A stretch of 64,000 nt of DNA from Gracilaria gracilis. Its lineage: Eukaryota > Rhodophyta > Florideophyceae > Gracilariales > Gracilariaceae. The translations under genes and the position numbers were made by a program. The stretch covers positions 1-64,000 of the forward strand of contig JARGSG010000132.1 in the NCBI GenBank assembly GCA_030374805.1, in the 5' to 3' direction. The notes beneath the pieces were generated by a model that was not told where the DNA came from, did not search any database, and saw nothing but the letters and a program-made list of their open reading frames with translations. Shown piece by piece: positions 53,842 through 64,000 of the stretch (positions are counted from its first letter, which is position 1; each line of letters begins with the position of its first letter).

Positions 53842-56800
53842 TTGTTTAAAATGGTTGCCACAACCACATCCAGATCTAAGTCACCGTCACCGGCACCTCC
53901 GACATCCAACATGAACGTTGGAAAAATATTCGGTTCTAGGGATGAGTTTCTCACCGCGTGTCTTGCCATCCGTGATCACTATGCGTCAACGATGCAAGAG
54001 GAAGACGAACCTAGGAAAGTGGGACAGAGCGAATTCGTTCAATATATCATCAAGAATCGCACTGTCCTAGACGTTGCCAAGAAGTACTTCTCTATCCTTC
54101 TCGGACCCAGTCACCCGTCATAAAGCGAAGATGAGCTCAAGGCTGTGTGCGGGAAGGGTTCGTACCGTCAGCTGTATCTGTCAAGGAGGTTGCTTGACAT
54201 CATGGACGGAGACAGAGAGAGGTGTATGAGGGATTTTTGGAATGCTTATACCAGAGTGGACTTTCAAGGAATACCGAAGAATGTGACGTTAACCGAATTC
54301 TTCAAGTCCATGAGTATAGCTCCCAGGCGTGTGGGCCGGATAGTTCCCCGTTTCGGTACGAGCATCGCCATACACTTCCAGAGAGTTCTCTTTCTTTCCC
54401 TTATTCCAAAAGTATCTATGGAAAAGCGCCTTCGGGGCCATAAGAGGCGTTAGGAGGAGAACTGATATTCCACCCCTTTTAGGAATATGCAAATATTGCA
54501 GAATCTTCAGGCTCAGCGTGCGGGTTTTGGTGTGCAGCTGGTAACAAAGGCCTGGGATTGTTTCTCCCAATTTCTGGGATTCCCTAGCGCGGAGGACATG
54601 GTTCTCTCCTTTATACTTCTCTTGTACAACGAAATGCAGTTTAAACCCATTGAAACGCGTTCCGAAGGGTTCTTGCACAAGGACAACGACCATCGCTTGC
54701 TACCGAGCAGCACGCAAAACCATTGGGAAGACGAGGTCCAACCGTGGGCATGGAATCTTCCAGAGGACATTGATGTGGCCCTCCGAACGCTTTCGAAGGA
54801 GTTCATTTCTGACCTGAACAAGGTTGTTGTGAACGAGCAGTTGTACACAATATCAGAACCTGGACGATGAGCCGTTCTAAAGATGTTTCACAGGGACCCG
54901 TCAAGAGCGTTTGCTCAGAGATTTGATTGTTTCTCTAACTCGCTTATGTCATCCATCTTAGAGACAATAAGCCATTTGAAAGTCAAAGAAACACTCAGGG
55001 TCCCTGATATACCTTTCACGCCGATATCGAAACCGGAGCCTGCCATCGAAATTCATGACGATGACGATGAGCAGTTGGAAAGGGGAAATCCTTCGGAGGG
55101 GAAACAAGGAGGGGATGGAGATGACGGAAGTGGAATGGATGTAGTGTGTGAGAGCTGTAATGAAGATGTTGGTGAACAGTCGCTCGACGCTGACATACAG
55201 CCTCCTCCTGCCATTTCCTCGTAGGAAGATAGAATGGCATTCCAACGTTGCGAAGTGGAGATGGAGAAATACTTTCGAATGTATAATTGCGGGTTCGAGG
55301 ATATGGTGGAAACGGACGAGACTCTGCAAACCAACAGAGTCTCTCCATTGGGGAAAGTTCAACTGGTTCTTATGGACCCACCATACAACATGAGGGCTGA
55401 TAAGAACCGGGAGAACAGTTGGTACGATATGTTGAGCGCTGAGCAAATGAAGAAGGCGGCAAAGCTTATATCAAGGCTGCTACGTCCGGGGGGTCATTTC
55501 GTTATCTTCTGTGCATTGGAACAGGTGAACCAGTGGACGAGGATGCTTTCTATTATTGGAGCAAAGGACGAGCAAGGGGTTCCTAGGCGATCGTTTGTTG
55601 AGGACCAGGTCCCAATTCATTTTATACGGTCGCAAGGCAACCCCATGCAAAACCCGGGACGTAGGTCCTGCTCCTTGTTCCCTGCCATGGAGTATGCAAT
55701 ACATGGTGTTCGAAGTGGCCTCGCTTATGCACAGCAGCATGCGATGGTGAACTATGAGAACTTCAACTACGTGCAGTCGAGGTATCCAGGTTACCACAGT
55801 GTTATTGACCAGGTACCGCCCATGTCCAATGGGGAGACTCTTCAATGGAAAAGAAAGAAGGAGGGTGGGGGCTACATGTTGCAAAAGGTGCGGTCGGAAC
55901 AAAAACCTCGCGCATTGTTGAAGGAGCTGATCAGCAGATTTTCGCAGCCAGGTGCTATAGTGGTGGGCTTGTTCGCGGGAACTTTTTCCACTGCCATGGC
56001 ATGCATGGAGTTACAACGTCATCGGAAGTTTGTTGGTTGTGAGCTGGACCCTGAATGTTTTGGTTATGCTAGGCGCGCGGCCATTGTTCAGTTCGCGATG
56101 TGCATGCGCGATAATTAGACGAACATTCAAATTACGCAGGAGGTCCGCAACTCTGTGAATCACGTGATGGACTTATTTCCCAAGTGGAACGCTCGTTCTT
56201 CACGATCATGGAAGGCTCCATCCGGCTTCCCACAGTATCAGAAGTTCCCACCGTATATTATAGACTTCCCGGCATCGATGTGGCAGGAGAAGGGCATGGA
56301 AATGACCGGCAGGCGCAAAGCGCTGCATGAGTGGGCGAAAACGTTGCAAGGGAAGATGGGTCTCCTGGATTGGAACGCAATGTTGGCACTGGAGGCCACT
56401 TTGTGTGGTTGTCCCATTGGGAAGTCGTCGATTCGTCACCATGACGGAGGAGTGGGAGTGTTTACCACGCGCCGTTTCATGAAGAACGAAGAGATATGTT
56501 TCTTTTACGGAACTCTAGTGTACCATGACTTCACGAAGAGGAAGGAAGTACACAAAAAGTATAGGGAAGGGTTGTTCGGGGCCACCGCCGCACGTTTTCG
56601 AACTTATGCGATGGAGGTTAGCCTGCGAGGCGAGGTATTCCGGAAACTCCCGGAAAGGAGACGAGAAGTACCTACAATCCCTGAATGGATTGTCCCCGCT
56701 CCATTTTCGTTGGGTGGAACAATTAACGACCCAAAATATATGGAAGGGGATAAAGATAGGGATGCAGTGGAGGATGGCTTGAAGCAGCCACGGACTGACA

Positions 56801-56990
56801 ATGTGGGGGTGAGTCGAACCACAGGAACTGCGCGACTCCACTTCGATTAATTGAATACCGAATGCTTGCCGTCCGGGCACTTCGGTTGATAGAAGTGGGA
56901 GAAGAGTTGTTTGCAGATTATGGAATGGAGTACACATGGGGTACGTCTTCGAATCCTATAGTAGTCGACTACAGCTCAATTGATTTATGA
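53842..56990 (+). pseudogene. DNA amino-methyltransferase + SET-domain protein of the mobile element (broken)
   Basis: One reading phase stays recognisable for about 1000 codons, with about five interruptions. The N-terminal third (KIFGSRDEFLTACLAIRDHY and on) matches nothing I know. An acidic linker (EIHDDDDEQLE) precedes the methyltransferase (55234-56118). This has motif IV VQLVLMDPPYNMR (residues 43-54), LLRPGGHFVIFCALEQVNQW, then motif I GLFAGTFSTAMACMELQ with KFVGCELDPECF. Motif IV before motif I and DPPY define a beta-class N6-adenine or N4-cytosine methylase (N6_N4_Mtase type). The SET part (56155 on) has GGVGVFTTRRFMKNEEICFF and FSLGGTINDPKYM. The closing motif, AVRALRLIEVGEELFADYG with Y-T-W, lies at about 56870-56940 in another phase. 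It would methylate DNA and perhaps histone lysine; specificity unknown. Confidence 0.7.
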
Positions 56991-58458
56991 CTTATGGAAC
57001 CGAAAGTTGTACCATAGTATGTGTAAAATCGAATTGTGTACATTTTATTACGCTTTCTCTCTGACTCTCGTGTTCCACAGGGGAGGACGAGAACCCTTCC
57101 AAGTGAGTGGGTGTCGTCAATTTTATCATCCGGTGACGTGAACAAAATGGGGATAGGATTCGGGGGAGTGGGTTGACGTTCAAGTACATAGAATAGAAGA
57201 TACGGAGTACATGTGATATCATGTGAAAGTGTAACAGTTTTTGGCAGTGAGGTTTCGTACAGGAAGGGAAATTTCCGTGCCAAATTTTGGAAAGTAATTC
57301 CGAAAAGTACTAAAACGGTGCGATATTTCTACCACACGTCGAGTGGAGGTGTGAGTCTCACGGAGAACCTGCGATCACGTCGAGCGGCGAACACGTCTTG
57401 CGGTGAGCGGGGACAACATCTATAGCGCAAGGCCGGGGGCATCGTCGTCGTCCGATTCCATATGGGGAAACGTAAAACGGTAAGTGCGAATGCGAATGCG
57501 AATGCGGAGGATGTAAGCGGGCGCGCGTCAAAAGGGCAAACGCGTGCAGAGGTGGTAGGTCGGGGGTCGCGAGGATGGCTTGGGTAGTACTACGCGTGCG
57601 CCTCGAAGCGGCGATGTGGAAAATGGCGAGGGCAGTATATGGGTGTAGGTCGCGCGCTCCCCGAAGCGGATTACGTGGGGAAGGTAGGAAGAAACACGGG
57701 GGAGACGTGATCGAGGCCGACCTTTGTAGCGAACTGAGCGAACCGAGCGAACCGAGCGCACCGAGCAAACGGAGCGAACCCAGCGAACGGTAAGTGCTTT
57801 GGTAACACAAGCTACTTCGCTTCCCACATGAGATGGGAAATGGAGAAGGGGAACGCAGGGGTAGGGGATGGGAGAAAGGCAGGGGGTTGATGCGTGGGGC
57901 AATCGGGATAGAGGTGGGCGGCGAAAGGGCGATGACTCCACGCAAGTTGTAGAAGAAGGCGAGTGTGGAGATGTCATAGAAAAGGGGAGGGAGTGTACCA
58001 GCGGGGGGAGGGAAAAGACGATAGCAAGAAGTACTAGTGGGATACTTAGCCGTGGTATTCGAGGGAAGAAGGGAGAGAGAGTGGCTGGGGTTGGCGTTCG
58101 GGAGGGGAGGGGTCGCGAAAGAGAAGTAGGAGGAGACGTATCAGGAGGCGAGGAACGAGAGCATGGAGGTGGTGGTCGATGTTAGGAGGAATCGAAGGGT
58201 GTGCAGAGAACGAACTGGTGGACCGCGACATACTTCGATGCGGGAGGAAGAGAAAGTGGGGGGGATATGAGGCATATGAGGGAGCATGGAAACGTAGAGG
58301 ACAGTGGGAGGCGAATTGGGCGTGGTCGGCGATGGAATGGGGAGCCACGCCAATGTGAAGAGGATGGAATGGGCTCCAAGACAATTTGCCCGGGAGAGTT
58401 GTAGGACGTAGCAGTGGTGGATCAGTGATTGAAAATGTGACAGACAATTTACCAGTGG
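56991..58458. other. G-rich stretch, no clear gene
   Basis: Apart from the minisatellite at 57728-57790 and a short GCGAAT run at 57486-57508, I see no recognisable coding sequence. Long minus-strand frames (57358-57977) are Ser/Pro-rich shadows of purine-rich plus-strand DNA. Confidence 0.45.
57728..57790 (+). repeat. Seven tandem 9-bp units (AGCGAACCG-type minisatellite)
   Basis: AGCGAACTG, AGCGAACCG twice, AGCGCACCG, AGCAAACGG, AGCGAACCC, AGCGAACGG: exactly 63 bp. In one frame it reads Ser-Glu-Pro repeats, followed at once by GTAAGT, which resembles a splice donor. Confidence 0.85.
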
Positions 58459-59874
58459 ATGGGAGGGTATTCGAAGGAGAAGATGTCGTTGTCCGAAACA
58501 GGCATAGAACTGGAAGGAACTTGGTGGAAACCGCGGTACGAACGCTTGAAAGAATACGTGGGAGTCATAATGCCGTTCCGATTGAGGACGATGTGCATGA
58601 AGCAGGAGTCGACGATTCTGGGGATCGTGGAGAGAGGAACGGAGCAAGGGAAATGGGAACTACAGAAATAAGCAGAAGAAGATGAAGAGACCTAACGCGT
58701 TTTGTCAAGTTCTGCACTGGTTGAGAGGGGTGAATTCGTTGAAAAAAGAAGCTCGGCACTATGAAGGAGGATCACTATACCATGGACGGTGAGTTTGAAG
58801 CTCACGCAGAAAGAATTGGAACGGGGTGAGGGAAGGAGCTGAAGCAGCAAAATGTGTTGATGGAAAGTTTAAGGGAGGCTGTGAAGGGTAGGAAGCGAAA
58901 GGGGTGTGGGAAGGAAGTGAAGGGGCGTCGAAAGCATGATATAGGATGTGCCAGAATGTTTTTACGGATTTGCAAGGGCTGTATATGATAAAATTCTCCG
59001 CTATGCGAAAGTTGGGGGTGTCAGAACTCTGTTTTGGACACGGAGGAACGTTGGTAGGAGCTGGTAGAACAGGAGTGAGACGGTGGGAGAAAGTAGGAAG
59101 GGCAGCATATTGTGGTTGGGGAGAAGGAGATGGTTACCTCGGTGCCCGTATAAAGTGGCATATGAGATGAGGGGCGTATACGCCATCAACGGAGGGAGGA
59201 AAAATGTGCTGTTGAAGTATGTGGTGGAGACGGAAATAATGGAAGATACTTGGGAGGACGATACGAGAAGCGGGAAGGAAGCAGGAGTGTGTGGATAATG
59301 TGAGTGCGGACAAGTGTCTGAGGCAGTGGATGAAGCAGACATTAAGCGATGTGATTGGGGTGCGGAAGCGGGCGGCTCGCGACAAGTTATTCTCAATCCT
59401 TGGATATGATTTGATTGTGAAATGGGCGAAACCTACTGAGGGGACTGAGCTATGGGAAGAGCTAAAGCAGCAGATGGGGGAAGCGCGCGAGAAGCTGATG
59501 GGAAGGGAGGAGGGCGGGGTGAATGAGTTTTGTGCGTGGAGAACGAGCCGGTTCGAAAACCTTGCGTATTCCGGGTCTCGTGCGGTTGGGCCACCATGGG
59601 AGGTTCATGATGAAGATATGTACTTCAAGAATGGATGGCGGTGGCAGTGTTGGGGGAGTATATGGGATACGCAGTGGAGAGGCAAAGTAACGGTCAACGG
59701 CAGTACGTGGATGGGACAGTGATGCACCTTGGGACACTTGACATCTGGGTTGCCTGTGTGGTGAAAACTATGAACGAGGTTGTGGGACGTGGAGGGCAAA
59801 GACAACTTTTGTTCTCTACTTTGTATGGAAATTATCTACCTGGGGCTGTTGAAGGAATACGGGGGGTAGCCTGA
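58459..59874 (+). pseudogene. Degraded gene of unknown function
   Basis: Several short plus-strand pieces read like real protein, not composition-driven sequence. Examples are GIELEGTWWKPRYERLKEYV (about 58500), KVAYEMRGVYAINGGRKNVL (about 59150), IGVRKRAARDKLFSILGYDL (about 59360) and STLYGNYLPGAVEGIRG (about 59820). They lie in different frames over 1.4 kb, so the gene is broken or heavily spliced. Trp/Tyr/Lys content differs from the Ser/Pro shadows. It lies downstream of the Plavaka-like transposase on the opposite strand and could be the accessory gene of that transposon. I do not recognise the family. Confidence 0.35.
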
Positions 59875-60344
59875 CAATCGCTACAGGAGGAGCATGCCGA
59901 GGAGTTTGAAAACGATGGGTTTGTGGATGGAGATCCGAGGTGTGTTTCGGGAAACTCTGGGAGAACTGCGACAGTTGAGCTGTGGGTACTATCGAGGGAG
60001 AAGATATAACTAGCTGTGGGGGAGGACTATTTTATGACAAAACTAACACGGAGGCTAGGTGCAGTTCTTGATTATTACATAGCGGCCTGTCGACTGGAGA
60101 ACCCGAGTTTCGGGCGGATTGTGGCACACCGGGCGGAACGCAGGGAAGGGACAGGGGTTGATGATAGGGAAGAGGCGGGCTACTAAGGGTAGGGTGAGGT
60201 GCAGTGAGGTGGAAAGGGGTGGAGGTATGTGTGGATGGGGAAGAGATGCTCCTTCTTTCTCATGCCATGCGTATCTTCACCCCTTCCAGTTGAGAGGAAG
60301 CGGGTTGAAATTTTTATGAAGCTGAAGCTAGCAGGGAATAGAGG

Positions 60345-63300
60345 CTACGTGTTGGATGGGAAATAAGGCTTGGCGGTGGGGTCTCGACACAACCGATTGA
60401 GATAGAATCGGTGAAAGCGCCAGTGTAGACGAGAAGTGAAGGGAGGAGCGGGGTAGTTCTGGCAGAGAACACGAATGGAGCCGAGGATGGAGGAAGAGGG
60501 GATGAGTCCATACCAAGGAGAAACGTTATCGGAAGTGGAGTGGGTAGAGATGGGAATTGGGTGGATGGTGTGGTTATGTTCGTCGTCTGTTGCCAATTGG
60601 AGGCAAACGCAGTTGAGGTTGAGATCGACGTCGTCGCTGGGTGGGACGAGTTCCATGAACTGGACGAAGGCAAACTCCTTGGGAGAAGAATTTGAAGAAG
60701 GAAGGGGGAAACGAAGAAGTTAGATGTGTTTGCAGACCCAGACGATGTATGTGGAGGGGGGGGGGAGGTGGAGCCGGCGACGAGAACGTGGGAGAACTTT
60801 GGGGACTTGTGAACGGACCGAAGGAGGGGGTGGCTAAAATTCGTTGATTGATGAGGACAGGAGGATTCCTGGAGGGTGAGCTCGTTTCGTTCTGTGATGT
60901 AGTTGTCGAGTATTGGGATGTAACCTCCGACGACGTAAGCGGAGTTGACTATGGTGAGTCGAGCCTGACGGAGGGCGGGGGAGTTGTCAGTGAGTTGTAG
61001 GACTTCGAGAGAGAGGGTGATGAAGGATGGGAGGGCGTCTCTTCCGAATTGTGCAAGAATGGATAGGGTATCGGGGGGGAAGAGGTCTTGAAGAGCTTTG
61101 TGAAGGAGGTGATGATTAGAGCGAATGGATTTGTGGGCAGTGATTGGGTCAGCGAAGAAGATGTGTTTGCCATCACGGACGAAACCGGGTTCTCGGGATT
61201 TGAGGGGGGAAGCGAGGCCGGGGAGGAGGAGGTTATGGAAGGGTTTGTGGAGACGGGATTCCAGTCCTTGATGGCGTTGGAGCGGTGGATGGCACGAATG
61301 GTTTCTTGATGTGCGGTGGACCTGCGCTTTGAGTTTTTGGAGTAGTGAGACTTGAAAAGGGTGTGGGCGTGCTCGAATATGCCGGTATCATTGAAGTGGA
61401 GGCCCCCGAAGCGGCGAATGTCCTCGACAATGTGGTGGAGGAAGTGAAACTTGAGGGTTCCGAGGCTGGAAGTGTGGTGGATGCCGAGGACGAGTACGGC
61501 TGTGCGCTTGAAGGAGCAAATTTGGTTGTGGAGGTCGGTGAGGCGGGCGTCGGTCCATTCGGTGAAGGTGTTGTATCGCATGGAGGCGAGGAGGAGGTCT
61601 GAATACTTGGAGAAGACGGAAGTGATGGGAGCTGAATCCACTTCGTCACAGCATCGGTCGAAGAAGGCGCCGATAAAAGGGAAGGACCATGTCGAGTTTC
61701 GCGGTAGTCTTTTGCTTCGAGCTTACCACGCAAGCCGTCGGTAGTGGAAGAAACCGTTGAGAGTTTGACCGTTGTCGGAAGTGGAGTAGTCGATGTGGAG
61801 TCCGTTTGCGGGGGAGTGCTTTTCGATGGCGGAGAGGATGGTATTTGAATGTTTGAGGATGGAAGTGCTGACGTAGTTGAAGGGGCGATGCACTCGGAGG
61901 AACGGGCGGTGGTGAAGAGTGCTTCGGAGCAGATTCTCTCGATGGCGGCGAGCTTGATGAGCTTGGAGACGCCGAGGTAGAAGTTGTGGAGTGGTTCGAA
62001 GGTGAAGATGTTGTAAGGGGAGAGGAGTGGAGTGATGTTGAGAAGAGGGCGTGATTCGAAGAGGGAGGAGTACATTGCGAGGGAGAGGGAGTGGAGGGGT
62101 TCAAGGGCTTTTCCCTTTGTGTTGCGGGAGATTCTGGGCTAACGAGCGAGGAGAGCGTCCAGTGATTGTTGGAGGAGAGTGGGGTGTGATTTGCGTGCGG
62201 CGAGGGTCTGGTGCTGAGTTCGGGGGGAAGGGGATTGAATATGTAGGTGGAGGTCTGTGCGGGAGACGGTGCATCTATGACAAGGGTGTTGAAGGCGAGT
62301 TCTATGGGAGATGGAGAGGATGTCTTTTGCTTTGGGGATGTCAGCGCAGTAGCTGGCGATGATTGGGTGACAGTGGCGGAGAACGCCATGGGCGTCACGG
62401 AAGGGGAAGCCGTTGAGACCGGAGGAGAGGAGGGGGCCGAGGAGGTTGGAGATGGCGAGCTGAATGAGTTCCATTTTGGTTGTGGCGCGGGATGGGAGAG
62501 GAGGTTCGAGGGATGGAGTCGTGGTCTTGGGAGGGGTTGGTTGGGAGGAAGTAGGTTGGCAATTACCCGAGAAGGGTGAGGTGTTCGGTGATGCACTTGC
62601 GACGGAAGGCATCGGAGAAGTTGAGATGTGTGATGTGAAGGAGGTAGGAGGTTATGGAAGAGGATTTGAGCGAGGTGGAGCACTTGTCGGAGTAGATTTA
62701 GACCAAGCCGATGAAGAAGTCGATACCGGTAGAGTTGGGGGTGTGCCTGATGCAGGAGTCGTTGGAGAAGTGCATGATTGCGGCTTTGAGGGCGGGGACT
62801 GCTTCTTTTCAGAGGGTGGAGTCCTTGGGGTGGGCGAAAGCGGGAGAGCCGGAAGGGGTTGTGTGGGAGACGGGGTGGGAGAAGGTGTTGCGGAAGTGTG
62901 CGAGGGCGAATGGTTGTTAGAGAACCTGGATGGGGTCCTTTCGGAAGATGGTGGTGGAGAAGAGCTGCTGTGGGTCGGAGAGGGTGGTGGGAGCGAAGCC
63001 GATGTTGCTGACTCGGTGTTGGAAGAGGTCTATTTGAAGTTTGAGACACTGGGTGGCAGAGAATACAGCGTTGTAGAAGGCGGATTTGGAGAAGGCGGGT
63101 TTGTGGAGGAGGGAGATGAGTTTGTCAGCCTTTCGGAGGCTGAGGGAGGAGGTGATGGAAGAGATGTAGAGGACCATGCGTTTGAGGTGGAGGTTGTTGA
63201 GGAGAAGGAAGGAAGGGGGAGGAGGGGGAGGAGGGGAGGGAGAGATGGAGCAGACGAGCGTGGTGGCGATGTGGTAGACGCCCTGAGTGTGGAGGGAGAG

Positions 63301-63560
63301 GGAGAGTTGCTGTTGGTAGTAGGAGTCGTCGTCTGGGATGGGGACGTTTTCGGAAGGGCGGTTTGTGGGAAGGGGAGGTTTATGGAGGTGGGGGTAGACT
63401 TGTGAGGCTTGATGCGTGTGGGGAAGTGAGGGAGGCCTCCGCCTGGGGAGAGGAAACGCTTGTTTGGGTTGAGGCGATTGGGGCATCTCCTCTGGTGCCT
63501 TTGGATGGCGGGGATGGTGCGGGCGAAGAAAGAGCAGCCTTCAAAGCAGCAATTGGGCAT
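60345..63560 (-). pseudogene. Plavaka/KDZ-like (CACTA-related) transposase, decayed
   Basis: Minus strand from ATG at 63560. A zinc finger comes first (MPNCCFEGCSFF, then AIQRHQRRCPNRLN), then LRKADKLISLLHKPAFSKSA, with SATQCLKLQIDLFQHRVSNI near 63020. GVLRHCHPIIASYCADIPKA with HPCHRC lies near 62380-62260. FEPLHNFYLGVSKLIKL is at about 61990. LGTLKFHFLHHIVEDIRRFG with FEHAHTLFKSHYSKNSKRR is at about 61450-61330. GYIPILDNYITERNEL is at about 60900, and a C-terminal WYGLIPSSSILGSIRVLCQN at about 60500. The order (finger, D-x-H-G-V block, P-L-H-N-x-x-L-G-V-x-K, K-x-H block) is that of fungal Plavaka/CxC-type KDZ transposases. At least four frame changes separate the pieces, so it is inactive. 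Terminal repeats were not found. Confidence 0.75.
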
Positions 63561-63743
63561 GGCGGGGAAGGTTGGGGGAGGGGGGGGTGGAGAGGATTGG
63601 AGGTACGTAGCGGGGAGCGTAATATGACGCACGGACGGTGGGACAGAGTGATGGGGATGACTGCACGTGATTCGGAGGCGTTTCATATATTTAGTATACG
63701 AAAGCCTGATGTGAAAGGTGTTGACTAGTGAACCGATCTCCAC

Positions 63744-64000
63744 AAACTGAAAAGGTATTCGATTTATTTGTATACTCCTATTCCTATTCGATAAACAGCT
63801 TTTTAAATTTCTATCTAAGTGTCTATCTCGCTATTCGCCACCGTATACATGAACGTAGGTGACACTAAGACACTTACATTGTGCTGCGAAACTACCATAA
63901 ACGAAAGAAGTATGATAGTTTCCCTTCCATCCAAACTAGCAAAGATGGAAACAATTTGGAATAATTCGTTCGAAAAAAACTAGCTCAAGTGGAAAGGAGG
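63744..64000. other. AT-rich end of window, nothing recognised
   Basis: No coding or repeat signal in the last 250 bp. Confidence 0.5.

Noticed and set aside
53842-56850. Programmed stop-codon read-through or a variant genetic code for the MTase-SET frame
   Set aside because: All three stop types occur and the nearby host genes use standard stops. Decay is simpler.
57358-57977. Minus-strand Ser/Pro/Arg-rich frames of 149-195 codons
   Set aside because: Shadows of purine-rich plus-strand DNA, overlapping in two phases.
1-64000. CRISPR array, bacterial operon or prophage
   Set aside because: No regularly spaced direct repeats with unique spacers, spliced genes are present, and gene families are eukaryotic.

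Overview
The window is nuclear DNA of a photosynthetic eukaryote, most likely a multicellular red alga. Three things suggest this. Two plastid-linked genes of cyanobacterial type are present: an LdpA-like iron-sulfur protein, and a short SirB/CbiX chelatase with a transit-peptide-like leader. Host genes lie a few hundred bases apart. Introns are rare, short and close to 5' ends; IMP dehydrogenase has two of 91 and 79 nt. The species call is an inference.

Three kinds of territory alternate. (1) 1-9.7 kb holds mobile-element genes. Copy A of an unclassified large element has a ParB-like gene and a 2-oxoglutarate/Fe(II) oxygenase-like gene behind a palindrome-rich leader. It is followed by a damaged ketopantoate-reductase-like gene, an unrecognised coiled-coil gene and a pogo/Tigger transposase fragment. 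(2) 9.738-21.036 kb is one old, broken Ty3/Gypsy LTR retrotransposon with both LTRs, gag, protease, RT, RNase H, integrase, a chromodomain-like tail and an extra antisense coding stretch. (3) 23.1-46.6 kb is a host gene island: CWC22 splicing factor, Cgr1-like rRNA-processing protein, golgin-84-like protein, LdpA, a HAD/Swiss-army-knife phosphatase-like protein, reticulon, IMP dehydrogenase, SirB, FKBP, a D-box (securin-like) protein, FAF2/UBXD8 and SCYL1. Four of these act at the ER or Golgi. Two tRNA-derived SINE copies lie inside the island.

From 46.6 to 50.2 kb I recognise no gene; there is a pyrimidine-rich tract and an LTR-like stretch. At 50.2-53.5 kb lies an inverted, 3'-truncated second copy (B) of the ParB element. 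Directly beyond its palindromic leader, on the opposite strand, a long reading frame (53.84-57.0 kb) carries a beta-class DNA amino-methyltransferase domain followed by a SET domain. From 57.3 kb to the end there is a degraded plus-strand gene of unknown function and a decayed Plavaka/KDZ-like (CACTA-related) DNA transposon on the minus strand.

The most interesting reading is that copies A and B plus the MTase-SET frame are parts of one element family. It would carry a DNA-binding ParB-like protein, a DNA methyltransferase, a histone-methyltransferase-type SET domain and a 2OG oxygenase, with divergent genes around a cluster of parS-like palindromes: a chromatin/DNA-modification cassette on a selfish element. 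The domains and palindromes are visible in the sequence. That they form one system is inference.
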